From assembly GCF_014250515.1 (NCBI RefSeq), contig NZ_CP060202.1, forward strand, positions 1,547,001 through 1,611,000: a DNA stretch of 64,000 nucleotides. Direction: 5' to 3'. This stretch comes from Hymenobacter sediminicola (GTDB taxonomy: Bacteria > Bacteroidota > Bacteroidia > Cytophagales > Hymenobacteraceae). The position numbers were made by a program, and so were the translations under genes. This document shows, in pieces, positions 51,893 through 60,502 of the stretch. The notes under the pieces were generated by a model. It did not search any database. It saw only the letters and a list, made by a program, of their open reading frames with translations, and was not told the origin of the DNA. Numbering within the stretch: position 1 is the stretch's first letter; each line of letters starts with the position of its first letter.

Positions 51893-52429
51893 ATGAATAC
51901 CGCATCTATTTCCAACGAGGAACAACTGCGCCAGCAAGCTGATGAACAACTGCGCTTTCTGGCCGATTTTATCCCGCAGCTGGTCTGGTTCACGGACGCT
52001 ACTGGTTCGCACACCTATTTCAACCAGCGCTGGACGGACTTCACGGGCTACACCCTCGCCGACAGCGTGGGACCCGATATGTGGAACAACCTGCTGCATC
52101 CCGACGACCGACAGCGTGCCCGCGACGTGTGGGGCCATTCGCTGGCAACCGGGGAGTTCTACGAAATAGAATACCGTTTCAAGTCCAAAGAGGGGGGCTA
52201 CCGCTGGTTTCTGGGCCAGGCACAGGCTCAATTCGACGAAAACGGGCAGATAAAACAATGGTACGGCACCTGCACCGATATTCAGGAGCAGAAGGAAACC
52301 GAATTTGCCCTGCGCCACCGCGAACAGGAACTGGAACGCGCCTACTCTGATCTGGAAGTGAAAGTGACATTCCGGAACCTGGAACTGGAGCGCGAGGTCC
52401 GAGAATTGCGCCAACGCCTAACGCAGTAA
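51893..52429 (+). CDS. Stand-alone PAS domain protein with coiled-coil tail
   Basis: 178 residues. A PAS/PAC sensor domain (about 20-140) has LADFIPQLVWFTDATGSHTY, NQRWTDFTGYTLAD, WNNLLHPDD, YRFKSKEGGYRWFLGQ and GTCTDIQEQKETE. A charged coiled coil follows (about 140-178). No kinase or cyclase domain follows, although this linker normally leads into a histidine kinase. It may be a sensor subunit that works with a separate kinase, or a truncated kinase. Confidence 0.88.
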   Translation: MNTASISNEEQLRQQADEQLRFLADFIPQLVWFTDATGSHTYFNQRWTDFTGYTLADSVGPDMWNNLLHPDDRQRARDVWGHSLATGEFYEIEYRFKSKEGGYRWFLGQAQAQFDENGQIKQWYGTCTDIQEQKETEFALRHREQELERAYSDLEVKVTFRNLELEREVRELRQRLTQ

Positions 52430-52452
52430 TGCACTGAAATACTAATTCATAG

Positions 52453-52486
52453 AAAAAGGCCGCCCCGATGAAGGGCGGCCCTTTTT
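52453..52486. terminator. Terminator between the PAS gene and the SMP-30-like gene
   Basis: AAAAAGGCCGCCC pairs with GGGCGGCCCTTTTT (one bulge), with a loop of about CGATGAA. It can serve both convergent genes. Confidence 0.7.
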
Positions 52487-52526
52487 GTGGGCGTAGAAAC
52501 CAACTGACTGGGAAGCTTCAGTACGT

Positions 52527-53543
52527 CTAAAACTTCACTTTCACGATGCTGAACTGCGCTACCGGAGGCTGCTGATTGGCTTGCAGGGCGTTGAGATTGG
52601 AATAGAGCACATAGCTGTCAGCACCTTCGCGACGGGCCAGCGTGGTAGGGTATTGGGGCTGCGTTGTGAAAGTGCCGCTAGTGGTAGCGTTGGCCCACGC
52701 ATCGGTGGTAGTGAGGCGGTACACTTTGGCCTGCGAGTTCGTCACGACCTGCAGCGTGTTGTTGTCCTGTAGCAGCAGGCCATCGGCGGCCTGCAGGTTT
52801 TGGCTGGTTGTCACGCGGGTAAAGCTGCTGGGGTTGGCCAGCGGTATTTTGAACAGGGCTCCTTCATTGGACTTGGCCACCAGCAAGTAGCCGTCCGGGT
52901 GGAACACGATGCCATTGAGCCCAAATGCCCCGGCCGGAGCTCCCAGCCGGCTGTTTTCCAGGAAGATAGTGGCCACACCCAGCGGATCTACTTTGTATAT
53001 GACAGGGGCGAAGCTGTCGGTTACGTAAGCATTGCCCTGCCCATCAACTGCAATGTCGTTGGCAAAATGGTTGGGCGCCGAGCTCAATCCGCCCAAGTCT
53101 ACACTACGGACCAGCTGGCCATTGTCGCGGTTGAGAATAACGAGGCGGGCCAGTTTGCGCAGTGTAGTGCCCAAGGTGCGTTGCTTATTGTAGCCGGGGT
53201 CTGAAACAGCCACTAGCAGCCGGTTGCGGCTGTCGTCTAGGTGCATACCAATGCTGGAAACCAGCGCCGCATCACTGGACAGCGCCGTGTAGCTGCCATC
53301 GTCCTGCACAAAACCTACTGTACCGGCCGTCTGCGAGCCCACCAGGAAACGGCTGTTTTTGGCATCGTACTGCACACCTTCGGGGTAGAGATTCGGCTGC
53401 GTGAAAGCCACGACTTCCGGTAGCGGCACGGGGTCCGGCGGAACACGGTCATCGTTGTCGTTGCAGGCCATGATAAGCAGGCTGCCTAGCAGAACAGACG
53501 TGGCCAAGCGAGTAAAAAGAGGAGAAATTCGGAAAGGAGCCAT
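52527..53543 (-). CDS. SMP-30/NHL-like beta-propeller lipoprotein
   Basis: 338 residues from ATG 53543. A lipoprotein-like signal (TSVLLGSLLIMAC) is followed by a six-bladed-propeller pattern: YPEGVQYDAKNSRFLVGSQT, NHFANDIAVDGQGNAYVTDS, FGLNGIVFHPDGYLLVAKSN and AADGLLLQDNNTLQVVTNSQ. It resembles SMP-30/gluconolactonase and NHL-repeat proteins; lactonase metal ligands (Glu, Asn, Asp) are possible but not proven. The longer frame to 53975 reads across the divergent DUF2256 gene and is rejected. Confidence 0.85.
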   Translation of the reverse strand: MAPFRISPLFTRLATSVLLGSLLIMACNDNDDRVPPDPVPLPEVVAFTQPNLYPEGVQYDAKNSRFLVGSQTAGTVGFVQDDGSYTALSSDAALVSSIGMHLDDSRNRLLVAVSDPGYNKQRTLGTTLRKLARLVILNRDNGQLVRSVDLGGLSSAPNHFANDIAVDGQGNAYVTDSFAPVIYKVDPLGVATIFLENSRLGAPAGAFGLNGIVFHPDGYLLVAKSNEGALFKIPLANPSSFTRVTTSQNLQAADGLLLQDNNTLQVVTNSQAKVYRLTTTDAWANATTSGTFTTQPQYPTTLARREGADSYVLYSNLNALQANQQPPVAQFSIVKVKF

Positions 53544-53687
53544 GTAGCGGTAGCGGATAAGACGATAGTATCTGCTTTCGGATACGGGAAAGCGGCGGTG
53601 GTAGGTTCGTATAAGATTGCGCCGCACTAGCGAAGCCATCCAACTATTTGCTGGCCGGCAGGTTTGCGCAATACAAAATACCGTCCC

Positions 53688-53861
53688 ATGTCCAGCCCGA
53701 AAAAGCCCACCAAGAGCAATCTGCCCACCAAAGTATGCCTCACCTGTGGCCGGCCGTTCGAGTACCGCAAGAAGTGGCGCAACAGCTGGGATGAGGTGAA
53801 GTACTGCGGGGAGAAGTGCCAGCGCAACCGCCCGAAACAACCTGCCGAGCCAGCCACATAA
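53688..53861 (+). CDS. DUF2256 zinc-finger-like protein
   Basis: 57 residues from ATG 53688. The family motif is complete: KVCLTCGRPFEYRKKW, then WDEVKYCGEKCQRNRP, with four Cys in CxxC pairs that likely bind one zinc. DUF2256 proteins are small, widespread and uncharacterised; they are sometimes near photolyase genes. Here the next gene is an amidase, 65 bases downstream. Confidence 0.9.
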   Translation: MSSPKKPTKSNLPTKVCLTCGRPFEYRKKWRNSWDEVKYCGEKCQRNRPKQPAEPAT

Positions 53862-53926
53862 GTTGCCCGGAAACGACTCCGGCCCACAGCTACTTTCCTG
53901 TTCTATCTTACCCAAAAAATTTCCCG

Positions 53927-55555
53927 ATGAACCGAAGAATATTCCTGCGCAACAGCTCCCTGACCGGCTTGGCACTGTCCACGTTTGCCCTCAATGCTTG
54001 CTCGTCGCAGGAGAAGCCGGATACCGCGGCAGCCAGTCCTGACGACATTGCGGCTGAGGCGTTTGAGTTGCACGAGGCCACCGTTGCGGAGCTGCAGGAA
54101 ATGATGCGCAGTGGCAAGCGGACGGCGCGAGACATCACGCAGCTATATCTAAAGCGCATTGCGGCCATCGACAGAGCCGGACCTACACTAAAAGCGGTGC
54201 TGGAAACCAACCCCGATGCCCTGGCCATAGCCGACCAACTCGACCAAGAGCGCAAAGCCGGTAAGCTGCGCGGCCCGCTCCATGGTATTCCGGTGCTCAT
54301 CAAAGACAACATTGATACCGCCGACCAGCAACAGACCACCGCTGGCTCCGTGGCGCTGGCCGGGCATAAGGCCGCGCAGGATGCCTTCATCATTAAAAAA
54401 CTGCGTGATGCGGGGGCCATTGTGCTGGGCAAAACCAACCTGAGCGAGTGGGCCAACTTCCGCTCCACGCGCAGCACCAGCGGCTGGAGCAGCCGCGGCG
54501 GCCAGACCAAAAACCCCTATATCCTCGACCGGACGCCCAGCGGCTCCAGCTCGGGCTCGGGCGCGGCGGTGGCCGCTAATCTGTGCGCGGTAGCCATCGG
54601 CACCGAAACCGACGGCTCGGTGGTGTCGCCGGCGTCGTGTAGTGGCGTGGTAGGCATCAAGCCTACAGTAGGCCTGCTAAGCCGCTCCGGCATCATTCCT
54701 ATTTCGGCCACCCAGGATACGGCCGGCCCCATGGCCCGCACCGTCCGCGACGCGGCGCTGCTGCTGGGCGCTTTGGCCGGAGTAGATGCCGCCGATGCTG
54801 TGACGCAGGAAAGCGCCGGCAAAGCACAGCCCGACTACACGAAATTTCTGGATGCCAATGCCCTGAAAGGAAAACGTCTGGGCGTAGAGAAAAACCACCT
54901 AAAAGGTACTTCCGATGCAATTCCGCTGCTGCAGGCGGCCGTAATGCTACTCCGCGCACAGGGCGCTACGGTAATGGAGGTTGAGGTGGAAAAGCTGACT
55001 GATCCGCTGGGCGAGGCAGAATACGATGTGCTGCTCTATGAGTTCAAGGATGGCCTGAACAAGTACCTAGCCGGTGCTAGTGCCTTTGTCAAATCCCTGG
55101 CCGATGTTATCCGTTTCAACACGGCCAACAAGGCGAAGGCTATGCCCTTTTTCCAGCAGGAAATTCTGGAAGTTTCCGAAAAAACCGAGGGCCTGAAAAG
55201 TGAGAAATACCTGGCGGCCCTGCGTAAGTCGCATAATGGGGCGCGTACGGCGCTAGATACTGTACTGCGCGAAAACCGCCTCGATGCCTTGGTAGCCGTC
55301 ACCAATGGCCCCGCGCCCTGCCTCGACCTCATCAACGGCGACTCCTGGAAAGGCCCGGGCTTTTCCTCGCCCGCGGCTATGGCCGGCTATCCGCACATTA
55401 CCGTGCCAATGGGGCAGGCGCACGGCCTGCCAGTAGGCCTGTCGTTTGTGGGCGGCGCGTATCAGGAGCCGGTGTTGCTGGCTTTGGCGTATGCCTATGA
55501 GCAGGCGGCAAAACAGCGCAAAGCTCCTGCGTTCCGAGCCCCGTTCGTAGGGTAA
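53927..55555 (+). CDS. Amidase-signature family lipoprotein
   Basis: 542 residues from ATG 53927. The start [20 protein letters not shown] has Tat-like Arg residues and leads to a lipobox (FALNAC). The Ser-cisSer-Lys triad is visible: Lys126 in [10 protein letters not shown], cis-Ser209 in [11 protein letters not shown] and nucleophile Ser231 in [10 protein letters not shown] (with Ser where Arg is usual). It hydrolyses an amide outside the cytoplasm; the substrate is unknown. It is not the cytosolic GatA, given the signal and the lack of partner genes. It ends at a strong terminator. Confidence 0.9.
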   Translation: MNRRIFLRNSSLTGLALSTFALNACSSQEKPDTAAASPDDIAAEAFELHEATVAELQEMMRSGKRTARDITQLYLKRIAAIDRAGPTLKAVLETNPDALAIADQLDQERKAGKLRGPLHGIPVLIKDNIDTADQQQTTAGSVALAGHKAAQDAFIIKKLRDAGAIVLGKTNLSEWANFRSTRSTSGWSSRGGQTKNPYILDRTPSGSSSGSGAAVAANLCAVAIGTETDGSVVSPASCSGVVGIKPTVGLLSRSGIIPISATQDTAGPMARTVRDAALLLGALAGVDAADAVTQESAGKAQPDYTKFLDANALKGKRLGVEKNHLKGTSDAIPLLQAAVMLLRAQGATVMEVEVEKLTDPLGEAEYDVLLYEFKDGLNKYLAGASAFVKSLADVIRFNTANKAKAMPFFQQEILEVSEKTEGLKSEKYLAALRKSHNGARTALDTVLRENRLDALVAVTNGPAPCLDLINGDSWKGPGFSSPAAMAGYPHITVPMGQAHGLPVGLSFVGGAYQEPVLLALAYAYEQAAKQRKAPAFRAPFVG

Positions 55556-55570
55556 GTGGAGCTGCTCACA

Positions 55571-55627
55571 TACAGCAACGAAAACGCCCTCCGAAACCAA
55601 GTCTCGGAGGGCGTTTTCGTTGCTGTA
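55571..55627. terminator. Long bidirectional terminator
   Basis: A perfect 24-bp stem, 55571-55594 against 55604-55627 (TACAGCAACGAAAACGCCCT and on), with a nine-base loop. It lies between the amidase gene and the convergent gene at 55635. Confidence 0.85.
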
Positions 55628-55634
55628 GCAAATG

Positions 55635-55871
55635 CTATTTATTCTCGTCTTCGGATGACTGGCGCGGGGCCTTACTGGTAGCGGAAGAGGCACTGCCGGA
55701 GCCGCCTTCGTCGCCTTGCTCGTCGTCGAGGTTCAGCTCGTAACCGCCGCTGCCGTAGCTGGGACGGCCACTGCTCTGGCCTACTGTGCCGCCATCTTGT
55801 TGGCCCTTGGCAGCTTGTGCGGTGCGGTCATCGTTTTCTTCGGGTGTCTGGGAGGGGGCGTTGGTTGCCAT
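55635..55871 (-). CDS. Small disordered acidic protein
   Basis: 78 residues, almost wholly polar (Gly, Ser, Asp, Glu, Gln), with no hydrophobic core, signal or membrane helix. The only patterned part is YGSGGYELNLDDEQGDEGG. It is probably intrinsically disordered. It starts at ATG 55871 and ends at the shared terminator. The call that it is coding rests on its clean start, its stop close to the terminator and codon use like that of its neighbours. Confidence 0.5.
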   Translation of the reverse strand: MATNAPSQTPEENDDRTAQAAKGQQDGGTVGQSSGRPSYGSGGYELNLDDEQGDEGGSGSASSATSKAPRQSSEDENK

Positions 55872-55958
55872 AGTCGTAAGTCGTTAGGAATGGATAGACA
55901 CTCTCCTATACGAGCCTTCTGCGCACTGCAGCTACTACCGGTCAGCTCTCTGCGCCAA

Positions 55959-56498
55959 CTATGGCACGTATTGTTCTGATAGGCTGGTTACAACGCCTTG
56001 GCGGGTTTCGATGATGAACGGGGAAAGGGTGAGCACCTTGGGCACGTTGGCCTGCACTTTGGCGGGCGTGGCCGGGTAACGTTCCAGCCCGTTTTCGCCG
56101 GTGCGCCAGAACGTAAATTTCGCCTCATCATCCAGCCGGAGCGCGCGCACTTGTGGGTTGTCGTTGACGATGTAGTAGTCGTTGAAGACGGAGTACACGG
56201 TGTCGCCGTTTACGACGTCCACGGCCGCGTCGCCCTTGCGGCGGGCAGCGGCTACGGCCGCCTCGCCGCTCAAAAACTGGATGTAGTCCACGTCCACGAA
56301 ATACTGCCCGCCCTGCTGGTAGAAGCGCCGGATGTAGCCGTGGCTGCGGCCGGTTTCGCCCACGGTTTCCGTCGTAGACTCCTCACTCTTGATGTCGGTC
56401 GGAATAGCCTCAGCCATGCCCCGGCCCGACGACTCCCGTTCGGTGGAGCTGCAGGCGGCCAAAGTCAGCAGGAGGGAGGCAAGCAGAAACGGTTTCAT
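55959..56498 (-). CDS. Lipoprotein of unknown function
   Basis: 179 residues with a clear lipobox (LLASLLLTLAAC), a Ser/Glu/Thr-rich linker, then a mixed strand domain (GYIRRFYQQGGQYFVDVDYI, GDTVYSVFNDYYIVNDNPQV, RALRLDDEAKFTFWR). It has no known motif. The next gene upstream (56568) is also secreted and on the same strand, 69 bases away, so they may share a transcript. Confidence 0.7.
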   Translation of the reverse strand: MKPFLLASLLLTLAACSSTERESSGRGMAEAIPTDIKSEESTTETVGETGRSHGYIRRFYQQGGQYFVDVDYIQFLSGEAAVAAARRKGDAAVDVVNGDTVYSVFNDYYIVNDNPQVRALRLDDEAKFTFWRTGENGLERYPATPAKVQANVPKVLTLSPFIIETRQGVVTSLSEQYVP

Positions 56499-56567
56499 GC
56501 GGAGTTGTACGAGGTGAATGATGCAGGTTTGGGGGCAAAGATGTCCATTTGCGGGTGTTGGCCGTGC

Positions 56568-56990
56568 CTATTGCTCCACAACATTGTAATCATACACAAC
56601 CCAGCCCTCTTTTTGCCGGACAAAGCGCGCCCGGCAGAGTACTCCTTCAATAGGATAAGCCAGCGTGTACATGAGCGTGTCGGCGGTGGTGCGGGCGGGG
56701 AGCTTCCGGATACTGATATAGTCTGTTGCTGCCTGCTGCTTTGCCTGAGCAGGAGTAAGCGACAGAACCGGCCGCCCAAATTTCTCTAGCTGTAGACCCT
56801 GCGGCATACCCGGGGTTTGGAGCAGCTTGATTGGTAGCCGGCCGGGTAATTCTACGTGAAAATACTGTTGCAACTCCGGCAAATCGAGCAACTGCTGCAG
56901 AATAATCTGCTCAGAAACACCCTGACAATAAGCTATGCTACTCGGTAGCAGGAGGCAGGCAGTGAGCAACAGGCGGGTTCTTCTGATCAT
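56568..56990 (-). CDS. Small secreted protein, unknown function
   Basis: 140 residues from ATG 56990 (signal MIRRTRLLLTACLLLPSSIAYC). The mature part has ILQQLLDLPELQQYFHVELP, GLQLEKFGRPVLSLTPAQAK and YTLAYPIEGVLCRARFVRQK, a compact alpha/beta pattern. No family is recognised. It is divergent from the ABC-F gene, with 92 bases between starts. Confidence 0.65.
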   Translation of the reverse strand: MIRRTRLLLTACLLLPSSIAYCQGVSEQIILQQLLDLPELQQYFHVELPGRLPIKLLQTPGMPQGLQLEKFGRPVLSLTPAQAKQQAATDYISIRKLPARTTADTLMYTLAYPIEGVLCRARFVRQKEGWVVYDYNVVEQ

Positions 56991-57050
56991 ACTGGTTGGC
57001 ATAAACGAGTAACACAACACAGAAACAGTAATGCCCTTCTGCTAAACCTG

Positions 57051-57058
57051 TACCTTTG
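57051..57058 (+). promoter_or_regulatory. -7 box TACCTTTG of the ABC-F gene
   Basis: A full TAnnTTTG match 24 bases before the start codon. No clear TTG box is seen at 19-20 bases upstream. Confidence 0.45.
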
Positions 57059-57082
57059 CGGCTTCATAGCCCGCAAAGTAGG

Positions 57083-58993
57083 ATGATTTCGATTACTGAC
57101 TTAGATTTTCATTTCGGCTCCCGTACCCTTTACGATAAGGCCAGCCTGCACATCAAGCCCAAGGATAAGATTGGCCTGATTGGCCTCAACGGCCGGGGCA
57201 AATCCACGTTGCTGCGCATTCTGGTGGGCGAGTACAAGCCCGACGGTGGCAGCATCTCCATGAGCAAGGACGTGAGCCTGGGCTTCCTGAACCAGGATTT
57301 GCTTTCCTACGACTCGCACGAGTCGATTCTGGTGGTGGCCATGCAGGCCTTTGCCGAAGCGCTGGACCTGCAAAAGAAGATTGACGCCATTCTGGTAGAG
57401 TTCGAAACCAACTACACCGACGACCTGGTCGAGAAGCTGGCTGATTTGCAGGAGCGGTTCGAGGCGCTGGGCGGCTACACCATGCAGGCCCGCGCCGAAG
57501 AGATTCTGGAAGGTCTGGGCTTCACGACCGAAGAGTTGCAGCGCCCCCTCAAGCTGTTTTCGGGTGGCTGGCGCATGCGCGTGATGCTGGCAAAAATCCT
57601 GCTTCAGCAACCTTCGCTGCTGCTGCTCGACGAACCGACCAACCACTTGGACTTACCTTCCATCAAGTGGATTGAGAACTACCTGGCCGGTTACGAAGGC
57701 GCCGTTATCATCGTCAGCCACGACCGGGAATTCCTGGACCGCACCACCAATACCACCGTGGAAGTAACGGGCGGCAAGCTGGTGCCGTACGCCGGCAACT
57801 ACTCTTACTATCTGGAAGAGAAGGAGGAGCGCAACGCCATCCAGAAAGGCGCTTTTGAGAACCAGCAGGCCCAGATCAAGCAGGCCGAGCGGTTTATTGA
57901 GCGGTTCAAGGCCAAAGCCAGCAAGGCCAAGCAGGCCCAGAGCCGCGTGAAGGCCCTCGATAAGCTGGAGCGCATCGAAAACGTGGCCGGCGACGACGCC
58001 AAAGTGAACATCAAGTTCAACTTCACTGTCACGCCCGGCCGCCATATCCTGCGCATGGAGCACGTGGGCAAGAAATACGGCGAGAAAATCATCTTCCGCG
58101 ACACGCACGTGCACATTGAGCGGGGCGACAAAATTGCCCTCATCGGAGCCAACGGCAAAGGCAAATCGACGCTGATGCGGCTGGTGGCGGGCCAGGAAGC
58201 GCCCACCAACGGCAACCACCAGCTGGGCCACAACGTCATCATGTCGTTCTACGCGCAGCACCAGCTCGAAAGCCTACGCATCGAGAACGAGATTCTGCAG
58301 GAAATGGTAGAAGCCGGCTCGAAACGCTCCGAAATGGAGCTGCGCTCGGTGCTGGGCTCGTTCCTGTTCACCGGCGACGAGGTGTACAAGAAAATCAAGG
58401 TGCTGAGCGGCGGCGAGAAAAGCCGCGTGGCGCTGGCCAAAACCTTGATTTCGGAAGCCAACTTCCTGCTCCTCGACGAACCGACCAACCACTTGGACAT
58501 GCAGTCGGTGAACATCCTGATTCAAGCCCTCGACCAGTACCAGGGCACCTACATCGTGATTAGCCACGACCGGTTCTTCGTGGAGAATGTGGCCAACAAA
58601 ATCTGGTACATCGAGGACTTCCAACTCAAGGAGTACCCCGGCACCTACGCCGAGTACGAACAGTGGCAGGAAGACCGCGAAAAGGCGGCCAAGAAAGCCG
58701 GCCTGCCTTCGCCTTCGGCCGCCAAGCCGCTGCCCAAGGAGGAAAAGAAAGTAGAAGCCGCACCGGCCAAAACTCCTTCGCCCGACCAAAAGAAGGCCCT
58801 TAAGGAGCTGGCCGAAGTGGAAAAGAAGATCGAGGAAAGCGAGAAGGAGCTGGCCCGCTACGAAACGCAGCTCGCCGACCCGCAGATCTACCAGAACGCC
58901 GCGCAGCTGAAAGACGCCACCCTCAAATTTGAGCAGGTGAAAAAAGAGCTGGCCCAGCTAAATGACCGTTGGGAAATGCTGGCGGAAGTATAA
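57083..58993 (+). CDS. ABC-F family ribosome-associated ATPase
   Basis: 636 residues from ATG 57083. There are two ABC domains: Walker A GLNGRGKST (about 35-43) and GANGKGKST (about 355-363), signature LFSGGWRMRVMLAKILL and LSGGEKSRVALAKTLI, and Walker B LLLLDEPTNHLD twice. The linker between them carries the long helix (AQIKQAERFIERFKAKASKA) that reaches the peptidyl-transferase centre in ABC-F proteins. A C-terminal coiled coil (AEVEKKIEESEKELARYETQ) completes it, as in Uup/YdiF. There are no membrane helices. It acts on stalled or antibiotic-bound ribosomes. Confidence 0.94.
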   Translation: MISITDLDFHFGSRTLYDKASLHIKPKDKIGLIGLNGRGKSTLLRILVGEYKPDGGSISMSKDVSLGFLNQDLLSYDSHESILVVAMQAFAEALDLQKKIDAILVEFETNYTDDLVEKLADLQERFEALGGYTMQARAEEILEGLGFTTEELQRPLKLFSGGWRMRVMLAKILLQQPSLLLLDEPTNHLDLPSIKWIENYLAGYEGAVIIVSHDREFLDRTTNTTVEVTGGKLVPYAGNYSYYLEEKEERNAIQKGAFENQQAQIKQAERFIERFKAKASKAKQAQSRVKALDKLERIENVAGDDAKVNIKFNFTVTPGRHILRMEHVGKKYGEKIIFRDTHVHIERGDKIALIGANGKGKSTLMRLVAGQEAPTNGNHQLGHNVIMSFYAQHQLESLRIENEILQEMVEAGSKRSEMELRSVLGSFLFTGDEVYKKIKVLSGGEKSRVALAKTLISEANFLLLDEPTNHLDMQSVNILIQALDQYQGTYIVISHDRFFVENVANKIWYIEDFQLKEYPGTYAEYEQWQEDREKAAKKAGLPSPSAAKPLPKEEKKVEAAPAKTPSPDQKKALKELAEVEKKIEESEKELARYETQLADPQIYQNAAQLKDATLKFEQVKKELAQLNDRWEMLAEV

Positions 58994-59013
58994 GCGTTAG
59001 CAGTTTTGAAAAA

Positions 59014-59058
59014 TAAAAAGCCCCGCCGGAAGCATGTAGCTTCCGGCGGGGCTTTTTG
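59014..59058 (+). terminator. Terminator after the ABC-F gene
   Basis: TAAAAAGCCCCGCCGGAAGC pairs with GCTTCCGGCGGGGCTTTTT, loop ATGTA; starts about 20 bases after the stop. Confidence 0.8.
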
Positions 59059-59102
59059 CTGCCACTATTTTGCTCGACGATACAACTCGTTTATATCAGC
59101 TA

Positions 59103-60275
59103 CTACGTCTTGATTTTGAAGATTCGCTCTGCATTGCCATAAGCAATCTTTGCGCGCTCAGTTTCGCTCAGAGCTGCCGTCTTGATGAAAGCTACGGCGG
59201 GTGCAGTAGGCTGGAAAGGGTAATCAATAGCCCACATAATATTCGATACCCCTATTTTATCGATGCAATACCGGAGGGCCAGCGGGTCTTCCACGCCGCT
59301 TGTCGTGATGGTTATGTTACGCCCAAAATATTCGCTGGGCTTTAGTTGATTTTTGCGCCCGGCGCGGGCGCCCGGCGCGCCCATGAAGTCGAGCCGGCCC
59401 AACCAAAAGGGTAGTGCTTCGCCCATGTGCCCGATAACTACCTGTAACTTCGGGAAACGGTCGAAAATGCCGCCAAATATGAGGCGCAGTATGTGAGTTG
59501 CCGTTTCCACCCCGTAGCCCCATACGGCGCCTTCCAGGCGGTAATCCTGGAAAGGGGCCGCCATACCATCAGAAGGAGCCCGCGGATGAATGTAGAGAGG
59601 CGCTCCAAGTGCTTCTGCTGCCTCCAAAATGGGCGAGAACTGAGCGTCGTCGAGGTAGGCGTTGGCGGTGTGGGAATTGACAATAAATCCGTGGAGCTTC
59701 AGCTTTTTGATGGCCCGTTCCATCTCCTTCGCTGCGGCGTTTGGGTCCTGTGGAGCGAAGCTCGCTAGGCCGGCAAAGCGTTTAGGGTAGCGGCGTATAG
59801 TTTCACTTAGCCGGTCGTTGGCTAGACTGGCAAGTTCGGTGGCCTGTGCCCGTTCGAAAAGTTGCACCCCAGGCATAACCAACGACAGAATATGCATATC
59901 AACCCCATTGGTATCCATGTTTTCCAGCCGCACCTTGTCTAAGTCCAGTAGCCTGGGCAGCATATCCTTAGCTGCACGGTCACGGTTGGAAACCTGGTTG
60001 CTTTCTGACGCCGCCGGCGTAGTGCTCGAAGGCTCGTAGAGTTGCTTCAAGAGAAGCAGGTCCAGATTCGGTCCCCCTTGGCGTACTCTGGTCCGGATGG
60101 CTTCCGCTATTTCCGGAATGGTAAAGGCTTCTTCGGTTGCAATCTTCCGCAAATGCTGCCCTGCTGGCACGCGTAGCATCTGGCTCTGTGCAGCTTCGCT
60201 AGCCTGCAAAAAGCTTGGTAGCGCTGAGGCTGCGGCAACAGACGATAAATTTTTTAGAGCAGATCTGCGGTTCAT
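59103..60275 (-). CDS. Amidohydrolase_2 family enzyme
   Basis: 390 residues from ATG 60275, with a Tat-like or Sec signal (MNRRSALKNLSSVAAASALP). TIM-barrel metal-dependent hydrolase or decarboxylase of the gamma-resorcylate/ACMSD group. The first metal motif is replaced (RKIATEEAF in place of HxH, as in the resorcylate decarboxylases, which use EExF), with NSHTANAYLDD (His), PLYIHPRAP (His), VIGHMGEALPFW (His) and MWAIDYPF (Asp). It probably acts on an aromatic acid. It is divergent from the DUF5103 gene. Confidence 0.85.
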   Translation of the reverse strand: MNRRSALKNLSSVAAASALPSFLQASEAAQSQMLRVPAGQHLRKIATEEAFTIPEIAEAIRTRVRQGGPNLDLLLLKQLYEPSSTTPAASESNQVSNRDRAAKDMLPRLLDLDKVRLENMDTNGVDMHILSLVMPGVQLFERAQATELASLANDRLSETIRRYPKRFAGLASFAPQDPNAAAKEMERAIKKLKLHGFIVNSHTANAYLDDAQFSPILEAAEALGAPLYIHPRAPSDGMAAPFQDYRLEGAVWGYGVETATHILRLIFGGIFDRFPKLQVVIGHMGEALPFWLGRLDFMGAPGARAGRKNQLKPSEYFGRNITITTSGVEDPLALRYCIDKIGVSNIMWAIDYPFQPTAPAVAFIKTAALSETERAKIAYGNAERIFKIKT

Positions 60276-60502
60276 AGCAAAGATATTTTGGTCTGAAATA
60301 GAGCTATTGGGCAACTTAGAGTTAGGCATTCGCCGCTCAGGATTACGGTTAATGGTTTGCCGTTTTGGTGGGCTAGGACGTTGCGTTTTGGCTGGTGCTT
60401 AGATAGATACAATATATAGATAATGCTTAATAATTGGGCCGCGGCCTGCCAATACTCCTCATGCCAAGACTAAAGCCCGCTGCCTCCTGTATCTTCGCCG
60501 GT

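Noticed and set aside
52527..53975. Start of the SMP-30-like protein at 53975
   Set aside because: The extra 144 codons run through the divergent DUF2256 gene and the promoter region. ATG 53543 gives a proper lipoprotein signal.
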